The translations under genes and the position numbers were made by a program. The notes below the pieces were generated by a model. That model was not told the DNA's origin, did not search any database, and saw nothing but the letters and a program-made list of their open reading frames with translations. Positions 34,901-42,427 of a stretch of DNA of 64,000 nucleotides are shown in pieces. The DNA is from an uncultured Christensenellaceae bacterium (lineage in GTDB: Bacteria; Bacillota; Clostridia; Christensenellales; Borkfalkiaceae), in assembly GCA_910586825.1 (NCBI GenBank), contig CAJUJF010000010.1:1-64000 (forward strand), given 5' to 3'. The stretch's first letter is position 1; each line of letters starts with the position of its first letter.

Positions 34901-37900
34901 TCGAAAGCGAAACGGCGGAGAAAGCGTATGTGTTTGCGTTAAGAGGATAATTTTCCGCCGTATAGTTGAGTACGATCCCGACGGTCTCCTCCGCACCGCC
35001 CGCCGTCTTGGAGGGCGCGTTCGTAACGGAAGCGATCAGACCGTGCCTGATTCCGTCGTAAGTCACCTTCCAAACGGAACCTTCTGATTTAACGGACGCA
35101 TCTCCCGCACTCCATTCGTATTCGATCGCAAGACGCCCTACTTCGAACGTTCCCTCTTTGACCAGCGTTTCCAGCTGACTGCCCATGGGATCGTCTTGGT
35201 CGAATTCCAAACGGACGCTGAATTTATAGCTGCCCGCGTTCCAGGGAAGGAAGTTTACGAGATCGGGATAATCGCTTGCATCCGCCGCGACGTAATTTTC
35301 GCCTTCCTGCTTCACGAGCGAATACGCACCGTCCTGACCGATCTGTACGATGCCGACGATACGGCCTTCCGAATCGGTGAACGTGATCGTCTGCGTATAT
35401 TTTACGTTATGATACGCGCCGCCTTCCGGGAGCAACACGCCGTCCGTATCCGTCATCGTCAGCTTGTCGCGCAACACGATCGTCGTGTGCGCGCCCGCCG
35501 CGAAATAGCCGTTGTCGCCGAACGTGTATCCGCCGACCGCGTACTCGATCCGCAGGATCTTGTTCGTGATCGCATAGTTGAGGTAGATGCTGACGTTGCC
35601 GGTTTCGTATTCGTACTTGGCGTACTCTTTCACGAGACCGCGGTTTTCCGTGTCCGCCGTGTTCTCGACCCATACGTAGTTGAGCGCGGCATCCGCATTT
35701 TTAATTTTCAAACGTACGTAATAGCAACCGAGCGAACTGGGTTTGTCTGCCATTTCCGCGTAAACGAACGGGCTTGCCGCACCGGTTACACTGCCGTAAG
35801 TGATTTCGAAATCAGAAGAACTCCAAGCCGAGGTCGGGAAACGCAAAGACGGCGTCAATGCGTTTCCGGAGTTGAATTCCATGGTGCGGTGGGTGACGAA
35901 CTTGCCGCCGACCTCTTCGCCCAGCATGGGCGCGATAATTTCCTGACGGTTGACGGTGATTTCCGCCGATTCGAATACGTTCGTATTGCCCGCGTTCGCC
36001 CAACAGAAATTGGAATCGTTAATCGTAAACGTTACGGTATATACGCCCGCATTGCGAACGGTCAGCGTCGCCGTATCCAGACTGAAACTGCCCTGATCGT
36101 CCATCGTGAAATTCTTCCCGTCGAACCGGTACGCGCCTGCGACGCTCGCCGATAACACAGCGGACCAATTCCAGGTATAGCCGGACGCCATTTCGGGCTT
36201 GTTCATCGTAAACTGCTGCGTGATGTTCTCGCCCGTATACGCGGCGGAAGAAAGCCCGCCTTTCAGTTCGGGAAGCGCGATCTGCCGTTGCGAGATCGTC
36301 ACTTCCTGATCGATCCCGCTCGCAAGCGAGTAGTTGAACGCGCGGTCGCCCGAGAGTTTGATCGCCGTTGCCGTATACGAGCCGACGTTCGTCGCGTTGC
36401 TCGTTCCGTTCGTGATTCTGATCCCGTCGGCGTCGAATTTTACCGTTGCCGCGGTATCGTTTTTATGCAACAGGCTTTCCGCCTTGACCGCGGGCGAGGG
36501 AAGTTGTTGCGCGCCGTTATAAATAAACGACACCGTACCCCACTCGATCCCGTCCGCGCCGATTTCTTTTTGCGTGATTTCGAAATCGTAGGCGAAGCCC
36601 GCTCTTTCCGTGCCGTTTACGGACATGCTTGCCTGATATCCGGAAGCCGCTTTCGCCGCGGCGCTCCATTCGAAGTTCGCCGCGGGATAGACGTAAACGG
36701 TATAGACGCTCACGTCCGTCATGCCTACGGACACGCCCTTGGAATCGGAAGCGCCCGCCGTAAAGATCAAGCCCGCCTGCTCGGTTTCCGTCTTGCGCAC
36801 GATATAGATTTCGAGACGGAAGCCGTTCTCGCCGAATTTATAGTCGTTCCAGTTGAAATAATCCGCGCCGAACGTGTACGGCGTACCCGTGTATTCTTCC
36901 GAAAGATCCGCCGCCGTTCTCTGCGGCGCGTCAAGCGCGCTCGGCATGATCGCGAACTGCACTTTCAGACCGCCGTCCGGCAATTTGAAGTTCAACGCGC
37001 GGGAATAGCCGCCGTCCGCCGCGGCGTTCCAGGCGAGCAGTTCGACCCAATAGGTCCCCGCCGCCGTAATGCTGCCCGTAAGCACGCCCGTGCCGTTTTC
37101 GGCATAGTATTTCACCTGTCCCGCCGCCGCAAAGGTAAGCGCGTCGTCCGTGAAATATTTCGAAGCGTCTGGAACAGGCTTATGATCCGCGCCGTCGAAC
37201 AGGAACCCGAGCGTCCATTCGAACGTCGTGCCGTCGGAAGCGGAAGTCGGCGGGGTTTTCACCTCGTGCGCCGACATCTCCTTCTGTCCCACTGCGTACT
37301 CGAACGTCACCTGTTCCGAATCGTCGTCCGTATAAGAATCCCACCGATAATTGGCGTTCAGCGTGACGGCGACCGTATATCTTCCCGCATGGAGGAAGGA
37401 GAATTTGCCGTTTGCATGATCTGCCGCCGTACCGACGGGAAGCGCCGTAGAAGCGCCGTCCGGAATCTCGGCGGTGAGCGGCATCTCAGCCGTACCGATC
37501 ACGCCGTCCGCGCCGAACTGAACGCCCGTAACCGCCCAAGTGAGAATGTACTTTCCGCCGTCCGCGGAATGATCTTTCCCCGCGTTCCAATTCGTCACGG
37601 AAATCTCGTACGCCGAACCGTTGTAGATGTCGGAACCGCTCTGCGTGAAAGAAACCTGCGCGATCGATTTTTTGGAAACGGTAAATTCCGCGTGCGCCGC
37701 GGGAAGATTGAAATCCCCGTCGCGGTAATCCTCTATCGCGGATTCAGTTACGTAATATACGACGTAATCCCCCGCGTCCCACGTTCCGAAATCGGCGGGA
37801 TCGTATTCCGTCGCGCCTGCGTTCGGAACCCCCGTCGTTGTATTGAACTCGCTCTTGGCATAATATTTGGGATAACCGGAAACGATCTGCGCAAAGAAGA

Positions 37901-40889
37901 GACTGCCCGCCGAGCTTTCCCAATTCGACGAACCCGTATCCGAACAATACTTCACGTCGGCGGTCCCGATCGCGCTCAGCCCGTTTCCGGAACTGTCTTC
38001 GCCGCCGTATACGAAGTTCAATTTCCACGCGCTGTCGATTTTAAGTCCGAGCGAACGCGCGCCGATTTTGAAGCTCTTCTGCACGTTCCCGTCGGCATCG
38101 ACGGTTTCGCTGTCCGCCCACTCGTAATTGTTCTTCGCCGCCGCTTTGATTTCCAGCTTCACGCTGTACGTGCCGGCGTGGAGAACCGTACCGTCCGTTT
38201 CGACGACCCCGACCGGAGTCGAAGCGGAATCGACCGCAAGACTGCCCGACACGATCCCGACGACGTCGTCTTTCTCATCGTATTGCGTGACGATGCCGTT
38301 CGCCGTTATGAAATCGGACGGATCGTGCTTTTGATTGTCGAACGTAATATCCTGCAACAGACGGTCGGATTGCAACTTCGCGGGATTTACGGTCACGACG
38401 GGCGCGCGGAGAAGCGTCTCCGTCGGCGAATCGCTGAAACGGTACGCGTCGGTATCGGTCGCCGAAACGTATACGACGTATTTGCCCGCGTTAAGATGCT
38501 GACCCGCCTGAGAGAGATCGATCACGTTAAGCGTTTCCGTGTCAATATAGTACAGCTTAAATTCGGTGTATACCGTCCATGCGGGAATCGACGCGTCGTC
38601 GGAGGGCTTTTCCGAGAGCGGTCTCAGCGTATAAGTCGCGTCGCCGAATTCCGTCACGCCCGTCACTTCGGGAGTTTTGGGATTTTCGCCGTACGTCCAG
38701 ACCTTGTCTGCGGACGCGTACGAAACGCGGAGATTGAGCGCGAGTTTATCGATCTGAACGGTGTACGTCAGGCTGAGCGATTCGCGTTCCGCGCCCGAAC
38801 TGCCCGCGTCGGCAAACTCCACTTCGTCCTTATGCCGTTCGTCGATCGCGATCCTCACGCGGTAAATCCCCGCTTTCCGGAACGAAAGCGTGAACTTGTG
38901 CGCCGCCTTTTCTCTTTCCACTGCGTAGTCTTCCGCGGGGACTTCGTTCCCGTTCTGATGCAAGAGCGTAACGCTCATCGCGTCAAAAATATCGTCGGGC
39001 AGATCTTTGGCAAAGGTGATCGTCTTACTGGCGTCGGAAGAAAAATTGATCGTGTCCGTGTTGAACGCGGGCAAAGGCACTTCGTACTTGCTTACGGGAA
39101 TGTAAATACGGGCGTAATCGTTTTCGTCCGTCGTAAACTCTACCCAATCGGTCGCGTGAGTGTCGTCGTATATGAATTTGAACCTTACCGACCCCACTTT
39201 CGTCGTCGCATTGTTGTAAAACGCCTTTACGTTCAACGGCGCTCCGGAACAGTCGGTGGAGGTAAAATATTCGATTTCAAAATGGGACATATCCTCCGTA
39301 ATGAAATCGGAAAGATATGCGTTTCGCGCTTGCCCCGAACCGTATTTCAAAGATACCGTCATCTGTCCGAAATCGAACGGAGAAAGATACTTCTGCACCG
39401 GTCCGCTGTCGCCCGTGGCGATATCTCCGACGGTGGTGACGTTTCTGTAATTAATTTTGAATTGCGCCGTACCTTTGACCGTCGGATCGGCATTGTAAAT
39501 GAGCGTAACGTTTTTGAGATAGGTATCGCCCGGCATGTGATTGAGATCCGCCGCCGTGGGCGTGAGCGTCCCTTCCAGCGAATAACCGGTTGCGAGCGGG
39601 TTCCAGGCGCCCGAATTGTCGCGCGTTTCCACTTTGCCGTTGAGAAGGTTCTGGACGGCGGGAGTCGTTACGGCTACGTTCGGTTCCAAAGCCGTGGTCT
39701 GGCTTTCGGCAACCCCGAGCGCGCGGATCCCGATCACTTTCGTCGCCTCGAACGGAATCGTAATCGAAGCGGGAACGGATGTGCCGTACTGGACGCGGCT
39801 CACCTGTACGCCGATCGTGTTGTCCCCTTCCGTAAACGTCTGCGCGTTGCCGAGGGTGACGAATTCGCCCGAAGCCGCCGTCGCGGTCGTGTTTTGCAAA
39901 TCGATCCCCGTAAAGTCGACCGTCTTGGCGGAATGCGCGTAATAGACCGAAAGCACGATCGCATTCTGCATGACGTAAGTACGGTTCATCGAATCGATAA
40001 ACGCCGAGAATTTGACGGGGTTTCCGTTTTCGTCGTTTTCGCCTTCGATCGTCTTGGTATAGCGCGCGCCGATTTTTTCATAGGAGGGGTTTACCTGAAA
40101 ATCGGCGGCAAGCAACGGCGCCTGCGACACGGAAATGATTTGCGTGGTCGCAGAAACGGAAGCGTCAGCCGCCAGCGATACCGTAACGGTCACGGGGAAA
40201 GAAGAAGCGTCGCTCAGTTCGCCGCTCAACGAGACGTTGTAGAGTTCGCGGTTGGCGATCAGCTCGTACACACTGCCGTCCGTCGTGCCGTAGACCTTTA
40301 AAACGGAGCCGTCCAGCTTTAAGGACTCCGCCGTATAATCGTCGGTCACGCCCGAAAGCACGGCGGTGTTCATCGACGCGTTGCCGATCCTGAGACCGGT
40401 ATAAACGGGTTTCTCGCCCGTTGCGATGGTCACGGAAACTTCGGCTCTTACCTCGCCCGAAATCACGACGAGCGTCGCGCTCTCTTCCGTAGAGCCTTCC
40501 GCAACGATCGGCTCGTTTTTCCCGATCGCCTGCATCGTATTTCCCGCTTTCAGCGAAAGCGTGAATTCTTCGGGCATCAGCGCGATCGCCTGACCCAATC
40601 CCGCGAAGGTACCCGTAACGGATAAGTTTTGTTTAAAGTCTTCCGCAGTCGTGACGCCGGGATAGACGACCGCACCCTGCACGACGGAAGCGCTCAAACC
40701 CGTGTACGCATGTTTCGGCGAAGCGCTGTCCTGTATGATCGTTGCGGGCGACGTGCTATCGGCGCCCGCATTGGAATTTCGCGCGAAATTCGGCGCAAGG
40801 ATCCCCAACGCAAGCGCTAAACATGCAAAAACGGCACAAGCCGCGATTGCGACTTTGCGCCAAAAGGATACGTTACGGTATGTATTCAT
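25959..40889 (-). CDS. Giant repeat-rich surface protein (4976 residues)
   Basis: A single uninterrupted 14.9-kb frame, almost a quarter of the window. It starts with a basic signal-anchor-like peptide (hydrophobic about residues 12-32), then about 4800 extracellular residues. One transmembrane helix (about 4855-4881) and a 95-residue cytoplasmic tail follow; the tail is Glu/Ala/Pro-rich and ends in a Lys-rich cluster (KKTARKKSAKKS). The ectodomain is built of Ig-like/MBG-type beta modules. By eye I count about 35 copies of the signature 'aG-x-Y-x-V-x-(11)-NY-x-W', often preceded by YTG or YNG. There is no LPXTG motif, so sortase does not anchor it. The expected role is adhesion or a cell-surface stalk. 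The ATG at 40889 has GAGGGG upstream. It has its own promoter and is translationally coupled to the next gene. Confidence 0.88.
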   Translation of the reverse strand: MNTYRNVSFWRKVAIAACAVFACLALALGILAPNFARNSNAGADSTSPATIIQDSASPKHAYTGLSASVVQGAVVYPGVTTAEDFKQNLSVTGTFAGLGQAIALMPEEFTLSLKAGNTMQAIGKNEPIVAEGSTEESATLVVISGEVRAEVSVTIATGEKPVYTGLRIGNASMNTAVLSGVTDDYTAESLKLDGSVLKVYGTTDGSVYELIANRELYNVSLSGELSDASSFPVTVTVSLAADASVSATTQIISVSQAPLLAADFQVNPSYEKIGARYTKTIEGENDENGNPVKFSAFIDSMNRTYVMQNAIVLSVYYAHSAKTVDFTGIDLQNTTATAASGEFVTLGNAQTFTEGDNTIGVQVSRVQYGTSVPASITIPFEATKVIGIRALGVAESQTTALEPNVAVTTPAVQNLLNGKVETRDNSGAWNPLATGYSLEGTLTPTAADLNHMPGDTYLKNVTLIYNADPTVKGTAQFKINYRNVTTVGDIATGDSGPVQKYLSPFDFGQMTVSLKYGSGQARNAYLSDFITEDMSHFEIEYFTSTDCSGAPLNVKAFYNNATTKVGSVRFKFIYDDTHATDWVEFTTDENDYARIYIPVSKYEVPLPAFNTDTINFSSDASKTITFAKDLPDDIFDAMSVTLLHQNGNEVPAEDYAVEREKAAHKFTLSFRKAGIYRVRIAIDERHKDEVEFADAGSSGAERESLSLTYTVQIDKLALNLRVSYASADKVWTYGENPKTPEVTGVTEFGDATYTLRPLSEKPSDDASIPAWTVYTEFKLYYIDTETLNVIDLSQAGQHLNAGKYVVYVSATDTDAYRFSDSPTETLLRAPVVTVNPAKLQSDRLLQDITFDNQKHDPSDFITANGIVTQYDEKDDVVGIVSGSLAVDSASTPVGVVETDGTVLHAGTYSVKLEIKAAAKNNYEWADSETVDADGNVQKSFKIGARSLGLKIDSAWKLNFVYGGEDSSGNGLSAIGTADVKYCSDTGSSNWESSAGSLFFAQIVSGYPKYYAKSEFNTTTGVPNAGATEYDPADFGTWDAGDYVVYYVTESAIEDYRDGDFNLPAAHAEFTVSKKSIAQVSFTQSGSDIYNGSAYEISVTNWNAGKDHSADGGKYILTWAVTGVQFGADGVIGTAEMPLTAEIPDGASTALPVGTAADHANGKFSFLHAGRYTVAVTLNANYRWDSYTDDDSEQVTFEYAVGQKEMSAHEVKTPPTSASDGTTFEWTLGFLFDGADHKPVPDASKYFTDDALTFAAAGQVKYYAENGTGVLTGSITAAGTYWVELLAWNAAADGGYSRALNFKLPDGGLKVQFAIMPSALDAPQRTAADLSEEYTGTPYTFGADYFNWNDYKFGENGFRLEIYIVRKTETEQAGLIFTAGASDSKGVSVGMTDVSVYTVYVYPAANFEWSAAAKAASGYQASMSVNGTERAGFAYDFEITQKEIGADGIEWGTVSFIYNGAQQLPSPAVKAESLLHKNDTAATVKFDADGIRITNGTSNATNVGSYTATAIKLSGDRAFNYSLASGIDQEVTISQRQIALPELKGGLSSAAYTGENITQQFTMNKPEMASGYTWNWSAVLSASVAGAYRFDGKNFTMDDQGSFSLDTATLTVRNAGVYTVTFTINDSNFCWANAGNTNVFESAEITVNRQEIIAPMLGEEVGGKFVTHRTMEFNSGNALTPSLRFPTSAWSSSDFEITYGSVTGAASPFVYAEMADKPSSLGCYYVRLKIKNADAALNYVWVENTADTENRGLVKEYAKYEYETGNVSIYLNYAITNKILRIEYAVGGYTFGDNGYFAAGAHTTIVLRDKLTMTDTDGVLLPEGGAYHNVKYTQTITFTDSEGRIVGIVQIGQDGAYSLVKQEGENYVAADASDYPDLVNFLPWNAGSYKFSVRLEFDQDDPMGSQLETLVKEGTFEVGRLAIEYEWSAGDASVKSEGSVWKVTYDGIRHGLIASVTNAPSKTAGGAEETVGIVLNYTAENYPLNANTYAFSAVSLSNDNFTLTGSASVGATLEIEKRAIGVAVTTGVAGHVYGNAIDTSAARWNYVAGSLQLIAGDLTDGETGNDTAQKIVTYEVRKSGVVYGGTVNVGDYELVPVLTDFGKTNYELTVTEDHFGNFEVVPRKITVSITGDESQKSHEYREEKADLSNAYSVVWTNKGAGSDADWRVPQDTPNKIFTLSLFSDAENVTDSTWLAVKEGGYSVRLTKTANANYEITVSSAAVSDGDFAELGVYTVTPAALGDVNADGQTKPYRGSEGYPWLSEDDGGGMITVAATAWNAAENPVVWKYAKGSSDTPPAASSAWGNFPAKVADAMSETYYWVKATAPNHADSAPIRVRVEITKAQLTLTVNFTGDHALYYGEKNPATTVTISDGEPLPAGIYSVTGFVGNDEAKWLAYGTINGLSGSFGFTTSMAAGNRNPVGKGYTTAVSSDGFTLDSLNYTFTYQEGALHIRKLPVTVTIKSNSDVNYMSPDYVGKDVSILQNASHVAFEIGSAADGKVSALPDAQTDIAMLRTTAFTLTGDTIAATQGVGVYPLYAVVLSGNYDFTFAVDGAEYSGTVTDGTLTEGQTIGAPAGVIGITQAQNAFTSGFDFHNEKTGESLETVRDLYAWIYGVNGVNGVADGYDAEGDHRITKPATLLGGDRADAIVYTVFYYNGSAWEQLGESSSDIDALFKALLSGGSFNAGVYKVSYILEGTADYGETPEASRYFSIGKRDLYLWTGDSYAYYGEKPDLIASVKVYGLADGDGDGTPDGFNEVLAYSLSAAGYTDAGSPVADYTVSAVAGEPNDKYGNYTVHLNASYTAESSVQENVTGTLHVLPRPIVIRIESQTSRYDYNAASGTSIADGQPGGKQKLTFTAALGSELEYGALTGTPFYGVAAPYNGVYDNAARAVVELRTNAILNASANEIRTQNVGNYPIFALYQDEAAKKNYAITVETVYTGDPDTEAAVKDYFHKGDAAWNFSDIFVSGYHSELAATATVIGAPEGGVYPAGTYTIEKADLRMSSSDLSYRKADGTYQAYADGDTDAMYYDGRSKGYTAQPADEKYSVVINAQYRIAGSGAEDWTADPVNVGRYEYRFVVDNPDFTWNPGGASNPTINIAKRPLRASVQIDGADRVRAAAYNDNSFKYKGAGADNDYTLTYTFGNYVGSEAVNLAQAVSAQRRALNASESAAFGSLSLESTYGGTYAGYVFTLSAKNAGTYTVTLSLGADMENYVFEMGADLKDGAISFTFTILPDTFNVTAKDAWVQYGTPIGNASQQADAQAAALFQGFSLTQKTLDKIAAENAAFAGSFTNAPVFTAPQYDPAKSQAGASGLYVLPGGLWAYNYDVTYNAASGDANGRLTVNRREITVIVNGYDKDDTSTYAWARKIYTGLAQTVDYRAYADKFFAPQDPNSSRKWYGAAAGDASKNYADLFELTLDFGGTSAINAGDYVMTLHVGESNYRATFKNAAGDTIFAGEHGDSNTNMPSFRIEKAQLYVYAGSVGMNGDNKTVSVDREDAASLGKFREFNITYGNTVKLDDRRDSYFTVRYYGWQHDEGNEYEFLGNRNQMQGSLQFRTELVSGKGEENYAAWNSHAGSVYKVIPYGVTFSNYAINVMNADGTWSNETTFMPAEMTVVSRLVTAETEDRNYAESIVSESGVFDRFNYKGGASGRNHAAQIVFKDFGGNELYGINNAGVYYEGGSAVKGTDIKTDGYEVVANATAIAPKIASYSYAYREGTGDAIPNQGPTRVGKYTVTVTLNSESGNYDYKVVSVSDKTGSTPKTSETLNYAVLQRELSLNWTNYGTTEDGRSYYAWDEEKDRGKKVLELPSYIAAIMEPVVIQYRPDKDRAYDLVSVADIAALADGTYHESDNGLTIRVYGTGEYYLVVRLQDGARNNYTFGTDQVTMPSVRFSATAAKFLVLTYSGWQYTPKEVVHPAPEYRLQNVGDGTSSSVQFAYASVDPSKIPDGFANYGNLLTESDPVAAFGAGTFSAFVPRNAGTYMLRAYYPGTEEISSANAYLLFVVTQATVSRPKVESSDPTFTGERLSTRFTYNFTLFDVVYDGVSQTTTDGDGRNNGLIVYQTDRGDYTVTFRLNDTRNYMLVDLDETEGIDSVRYDLANNVATFVWSVAAASDHAVTRFDASVLEALVYGQDYAAPEAEATYGGEIVIEYFADGVWSTRKPVAAGNYKVRAVSPATNNYYAGTEGTRAVGEEFDFEIRRARITVTPSATAVYGTAFDPVGGSQQYALGFAGFVAGETESVLRYADGGVTYRLVETPEKLNAGSYALTLASTKHTFYGTEYDVVTGITADNYDVVVATGEFTVTKKQISVLIGSVNAVYGDPFSLASAQITVYPEGGIVAGDEIADLRIYESLALYDAPASNGSYGAGNYMMRIAADYSNGNYEVTFPVIGAYIVSPLQINVEFTGGGGEYGGAAIAPAYNAQSMVAANGAHAGKNLAEIENIIVPSFRFVYFGTSNDGEWSFTELLATDAAPTRAGNYVAKPIGSVSGNYTLTASNGVEYVISKKVIDAANSGITVKNATYTGGELRPELNANDYEALYEVTPVTYVNVGVWDVTLTLKDFNNYRWATVDGPTRVVSFTIEKGEISFVPTADGKDVSIEGWTYGNAPNAPSTQTQLTNQDSYTYYYSKTGEANADDWTTTVPSAAGIWFVRVEVRPTENYNGATSGAAEFVIEKARLSAPSLTVVAEGESKNDTYTGALLQTVVRGYDNTRTQIVYDYTEGYAATAEGVVLRALNAGAYTVKFRISDASNYRWDEGVALDESGDAVLVWNVARKKIEKPTANTSTFIVNGGMLRYMPVGFDETTMEIAGNEISYGGTFKVTVTLKDPFNFEWADSTTDAIEFDWSVVGWDTIFVIVMSSLGVVAGISAIAIGIQYLVHRRRKRVEAAAEAAAAKEFHETIQARAETNAKEAEAPVAQPSADQAVEPNESSAEQSGEGAEPSAEDVQSEAEPASEQPKKTARKKSAKKSGGEE

Positions 40890-41116
40890 ATAGTTATCCC
40901 CTCCCGCCTGCCGACGCGCTCGTTCCGCGAAAGCAAGCGTTTAAATCACCTATGGTAAAATATGCGCGAATCGGTTCGAAAAGGACTTCGCCGCACCGTT
41001 ATCCGGAAAACCGTCTTCCGAGAAAAGATAAAAAATATGCCGAACGGTCTTTTCGGGACAGCCGACGACCTTCAAGCACATTTCAATATTTTTATATATT
41101 GAACGTTTACGCTTAT
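40890..41116 (-). other. Long 5' leader of the giant gene
   Basis: About 220 bases separate the predicted start of transcription from the ATG. Close to the 5' end TTCAATA and TATTGAA (41082-41088, 41097-41103) form a hairpin that may protect the mRNA end. A second small stem (CGGAA/TTCCG) lies further on. I see no ORF and no match to the cyclic di-GMP riboswitch motifs I know. Confidence 0.45.
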
Positions 41117-41146
41117 ATAATAACATACGTGTCGCGTTTTTGTCTA
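41117..41146 (-). promoter_or_regulatory. Promoter of the giant surface-protein operon
   Basis: On the minus strand TAGACA (41141-41146), 18 bases, then TATTAT (41117-41122). It lies directly after the terminator of the preceding small gene, so the giant gene is a separate transcription unit. Confidence 0.6.
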
Positions 41147-41159
41147 TACTTCTTGCATA

Positions 41160-41211
41160 AAAAAAATTGATTTTTTCAGAAAATTATTAACAGAATTTCC
41201 GAAAAAATCAA
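41160..41211 (-). terminator. Terminator between the small TM gene and the giant gene
   Basis: On the minus strand an 11-bp A/T-rich stem (TTGATTTTTTC with GAAAAAATCAA, 41201-41211 and 41167-41177) is followed by a run of T. Confidence 0.7.
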
Positions 41212-41285
41212 ATTTATCCAACAAATTATTCGACTTCCGCCGAACGCGGCCCGAGAAGCAAGCGCACTTTTTCGACACGAAGCGA

Positions 41286-41663
41286 TCAGATGATCACGTT
41301 TTCGAGCGCTTCGTCCTCCTGCGCTTTGCGCACGGCCTGCGCGTTCGCTTTCATCGTATCCATTTTTTCGAGCAATTTTTCGCGCTCTTGCTGCAAACGC
41401 TCGTCGTGCAGTTTGCGCGGCGCAAGCGGCGCGGGCGTCTCCGGTTCGGAAACGATCTCGCCCGATTTCATGCCGTCGAGCTGTTTGATGAGCATTTCGC
41501 GCTCCTCCTGCAATTCGCCGGTGAGACGGCGTTCTACGTTCCGCTTCATGTAAATGATAAACAGCACGTTCATGACCGTAAGCGCAGCCAAAAGAACCGC
41601 AACGATAATCGATACGGCAAGCTGTGCGGGCGTGAAACTGACTGCAAGCATATTCGTGTTCAT
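41286..41663 (-). CDS. Small one-TM protein, paralogue of the 849-residue protein's N-terminus
   Basis: A 125-residue protein with one helix at about residues 15-38 and a charged coiled-coil tail. Its first 60 residues match the start of the 849-residue protein: both have a short FTP-x-Q exterior, a Val/Ala/Ile helix ending in NV, a basic stop-transfer, then L-x-QERE-x-L-x-QL-x-x-M. The coiled-coil unit is repeated (QEEREMLIKQLDGM, QQEREKLLEKMDTM). It lacks the C-terminal repeat domains. Start at 41663 behind GGAG; an upstream frame start is not needed. It lies between the phosphorelay operon and the giant gene and may form hetero-oligomers with the longer paralogue; that is inference. Confidence 0.75.
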   Translation of the reverse strand: MNTNMLAVSFTPAQLAVSIIVAVLLAALTVMNVLFIIYMKRNVERRLTGELQEEREMLIKQLDGMKSGEIVSEPETPAPLAPRKLHDERLQQEREKLLEKMDTMKANAQAVRKAQEDEALENVII

Positions 41664-41787
41664 AACTCTTCTCCTTTGCACTTCTTCGGTGCGGAACGGA
41701 TAACGCGAAAGACGTTAGGCGTTTTTTTGCGTACGAAACAATTCCGCGACGCCGTACGGCATCCCGGAAGCGGGTTTTTTAACGCGA

Positions 41788-42015
41788 TCAGTCGAGCTTT
41801 TCGAGTTCTTCGTTCAGCTGACGGAGATTCTTGCGTTCAAGTTCGATCAGCGTCGAAAAAATCTTGAAATATTCCACGTCCGATTCGTTGGGCGACGTGT
41901 TGTTCAGATACGCTTCGAGCAACGCGGACTGGGAGCGCATGCGCTTCTTTTCAAGGGTCTCGATTTCCTTTTCGCTCTCGCTGATTTCTCTTTTCAGATC
42001 GCTTTTCTTAGACAT
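41788..42015 (-). CDS. Small coiled-coil protein
   Basis: A 75-residue, highly charged protein predicted to be two helices (LKREISESEKEIETLEKKR and LIELERKNLRQLNEELEK). It has no signal peptide and no family that I recognise. A clear AGGAG ribosome site precedes the ATG. It follows the HPt gene by 46 bases, across a weak AAAACGG/CCGTTTT hairpin (42048-42064), and is probably part of the phosphorelay operon. Confidence 0.7.
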   Translation of the reverse strand: MSKKSDLKREISESEKEIETLEKKRMRSQSALLEAYLNNTSPNESDVEYFKIFSTLIELERKNLRQLNEELEKLD

Positions 42016-42061
42016 AACCTTTCTCCTTTCGATTTGTTTTTATTAAAACGGATCGCCGTTT

Positions 42062-42418
42062 TTAACTTAGTTTGCGGATATTTTCCACCGCGCATGCATA
42101 ATCGACGCGGACTTGTTCGAACAAAGGAACGGTTTCCGGCGTATACTCCGTCTTTCCGCGAAGCGCTTCCGTCAGTTTGCTTGCGGACTCCTGCAAACGC
42201 GTGAGGGATAAGTTCAAGCAAATCCCCTTTAACGTGTGCGCGGCGCGGAACGCCTCCTCCATGTTCTTCTCTTCCAAAGACCGGCACAGCAGCGCATAAC
42301 TGCCGTCCTCGGCGACTTTGATCAGAAAGCGCACGATGCGCTCGTCCGATCTCAAACGGCTGAACGCCTCGTCGTAATTGGCGCCCATTGCCTCGTAACA
42401 TTCGCGAACCGTCATCAT
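42062..42418 (-). CDS. HPt histidine phosphotransfer protein
   Basis: A 118-residue helical-bundle protein with the phospho-accepting His in AAHTLKGICLNL (about residue 60). In a phosphorelay such a protein shuttles phosphate from the receiver domain of a hybrid kinase to a response regulator. The neighbours supply exactly these: the hybrid kinase at 45926-48145 and the receiver protein at 42428-44491. It starts 9 bases after that gene's stop, with AGGAG in between; two tandem ATG codons are possible starts. Confidence 0.88.
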   Translation of the reverse strand: MMTVRECYEAMGANYDEAFSRLRSDERIVRFLIKVAEDGSYALLCRSLEEKNMEEAFRAAHTLKGICLNLSLTRLQESASKLTEALRGKTEYTPETVPLFEQVRVDYACAVENIRKLS

Positions 42419-42427
42419 CTATCTCCT

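Noticed and set aside
26040..40301. Long plus-strand frames (789, 1489, 419 and 1337 codons) opposite the giant gene
   Set aside because: They are rich in Arg, Val and Phe with no start signals or family features; they arise from the regular codon bias of the repeated minus-strand gene.
40890..41116. Cyclic di-GMP riboswitch in the giant gene's leader
   Set aside because: Expected because of the neighbouring HD-GYP/GGDEF gene, but I find none of the conserved GEMM segments.
41700..41785. Short plus-strand hairpins followed by T-runs
   Set aside because: Stems of 4-5 bp with no plus-strand gene upstream; likely chance.
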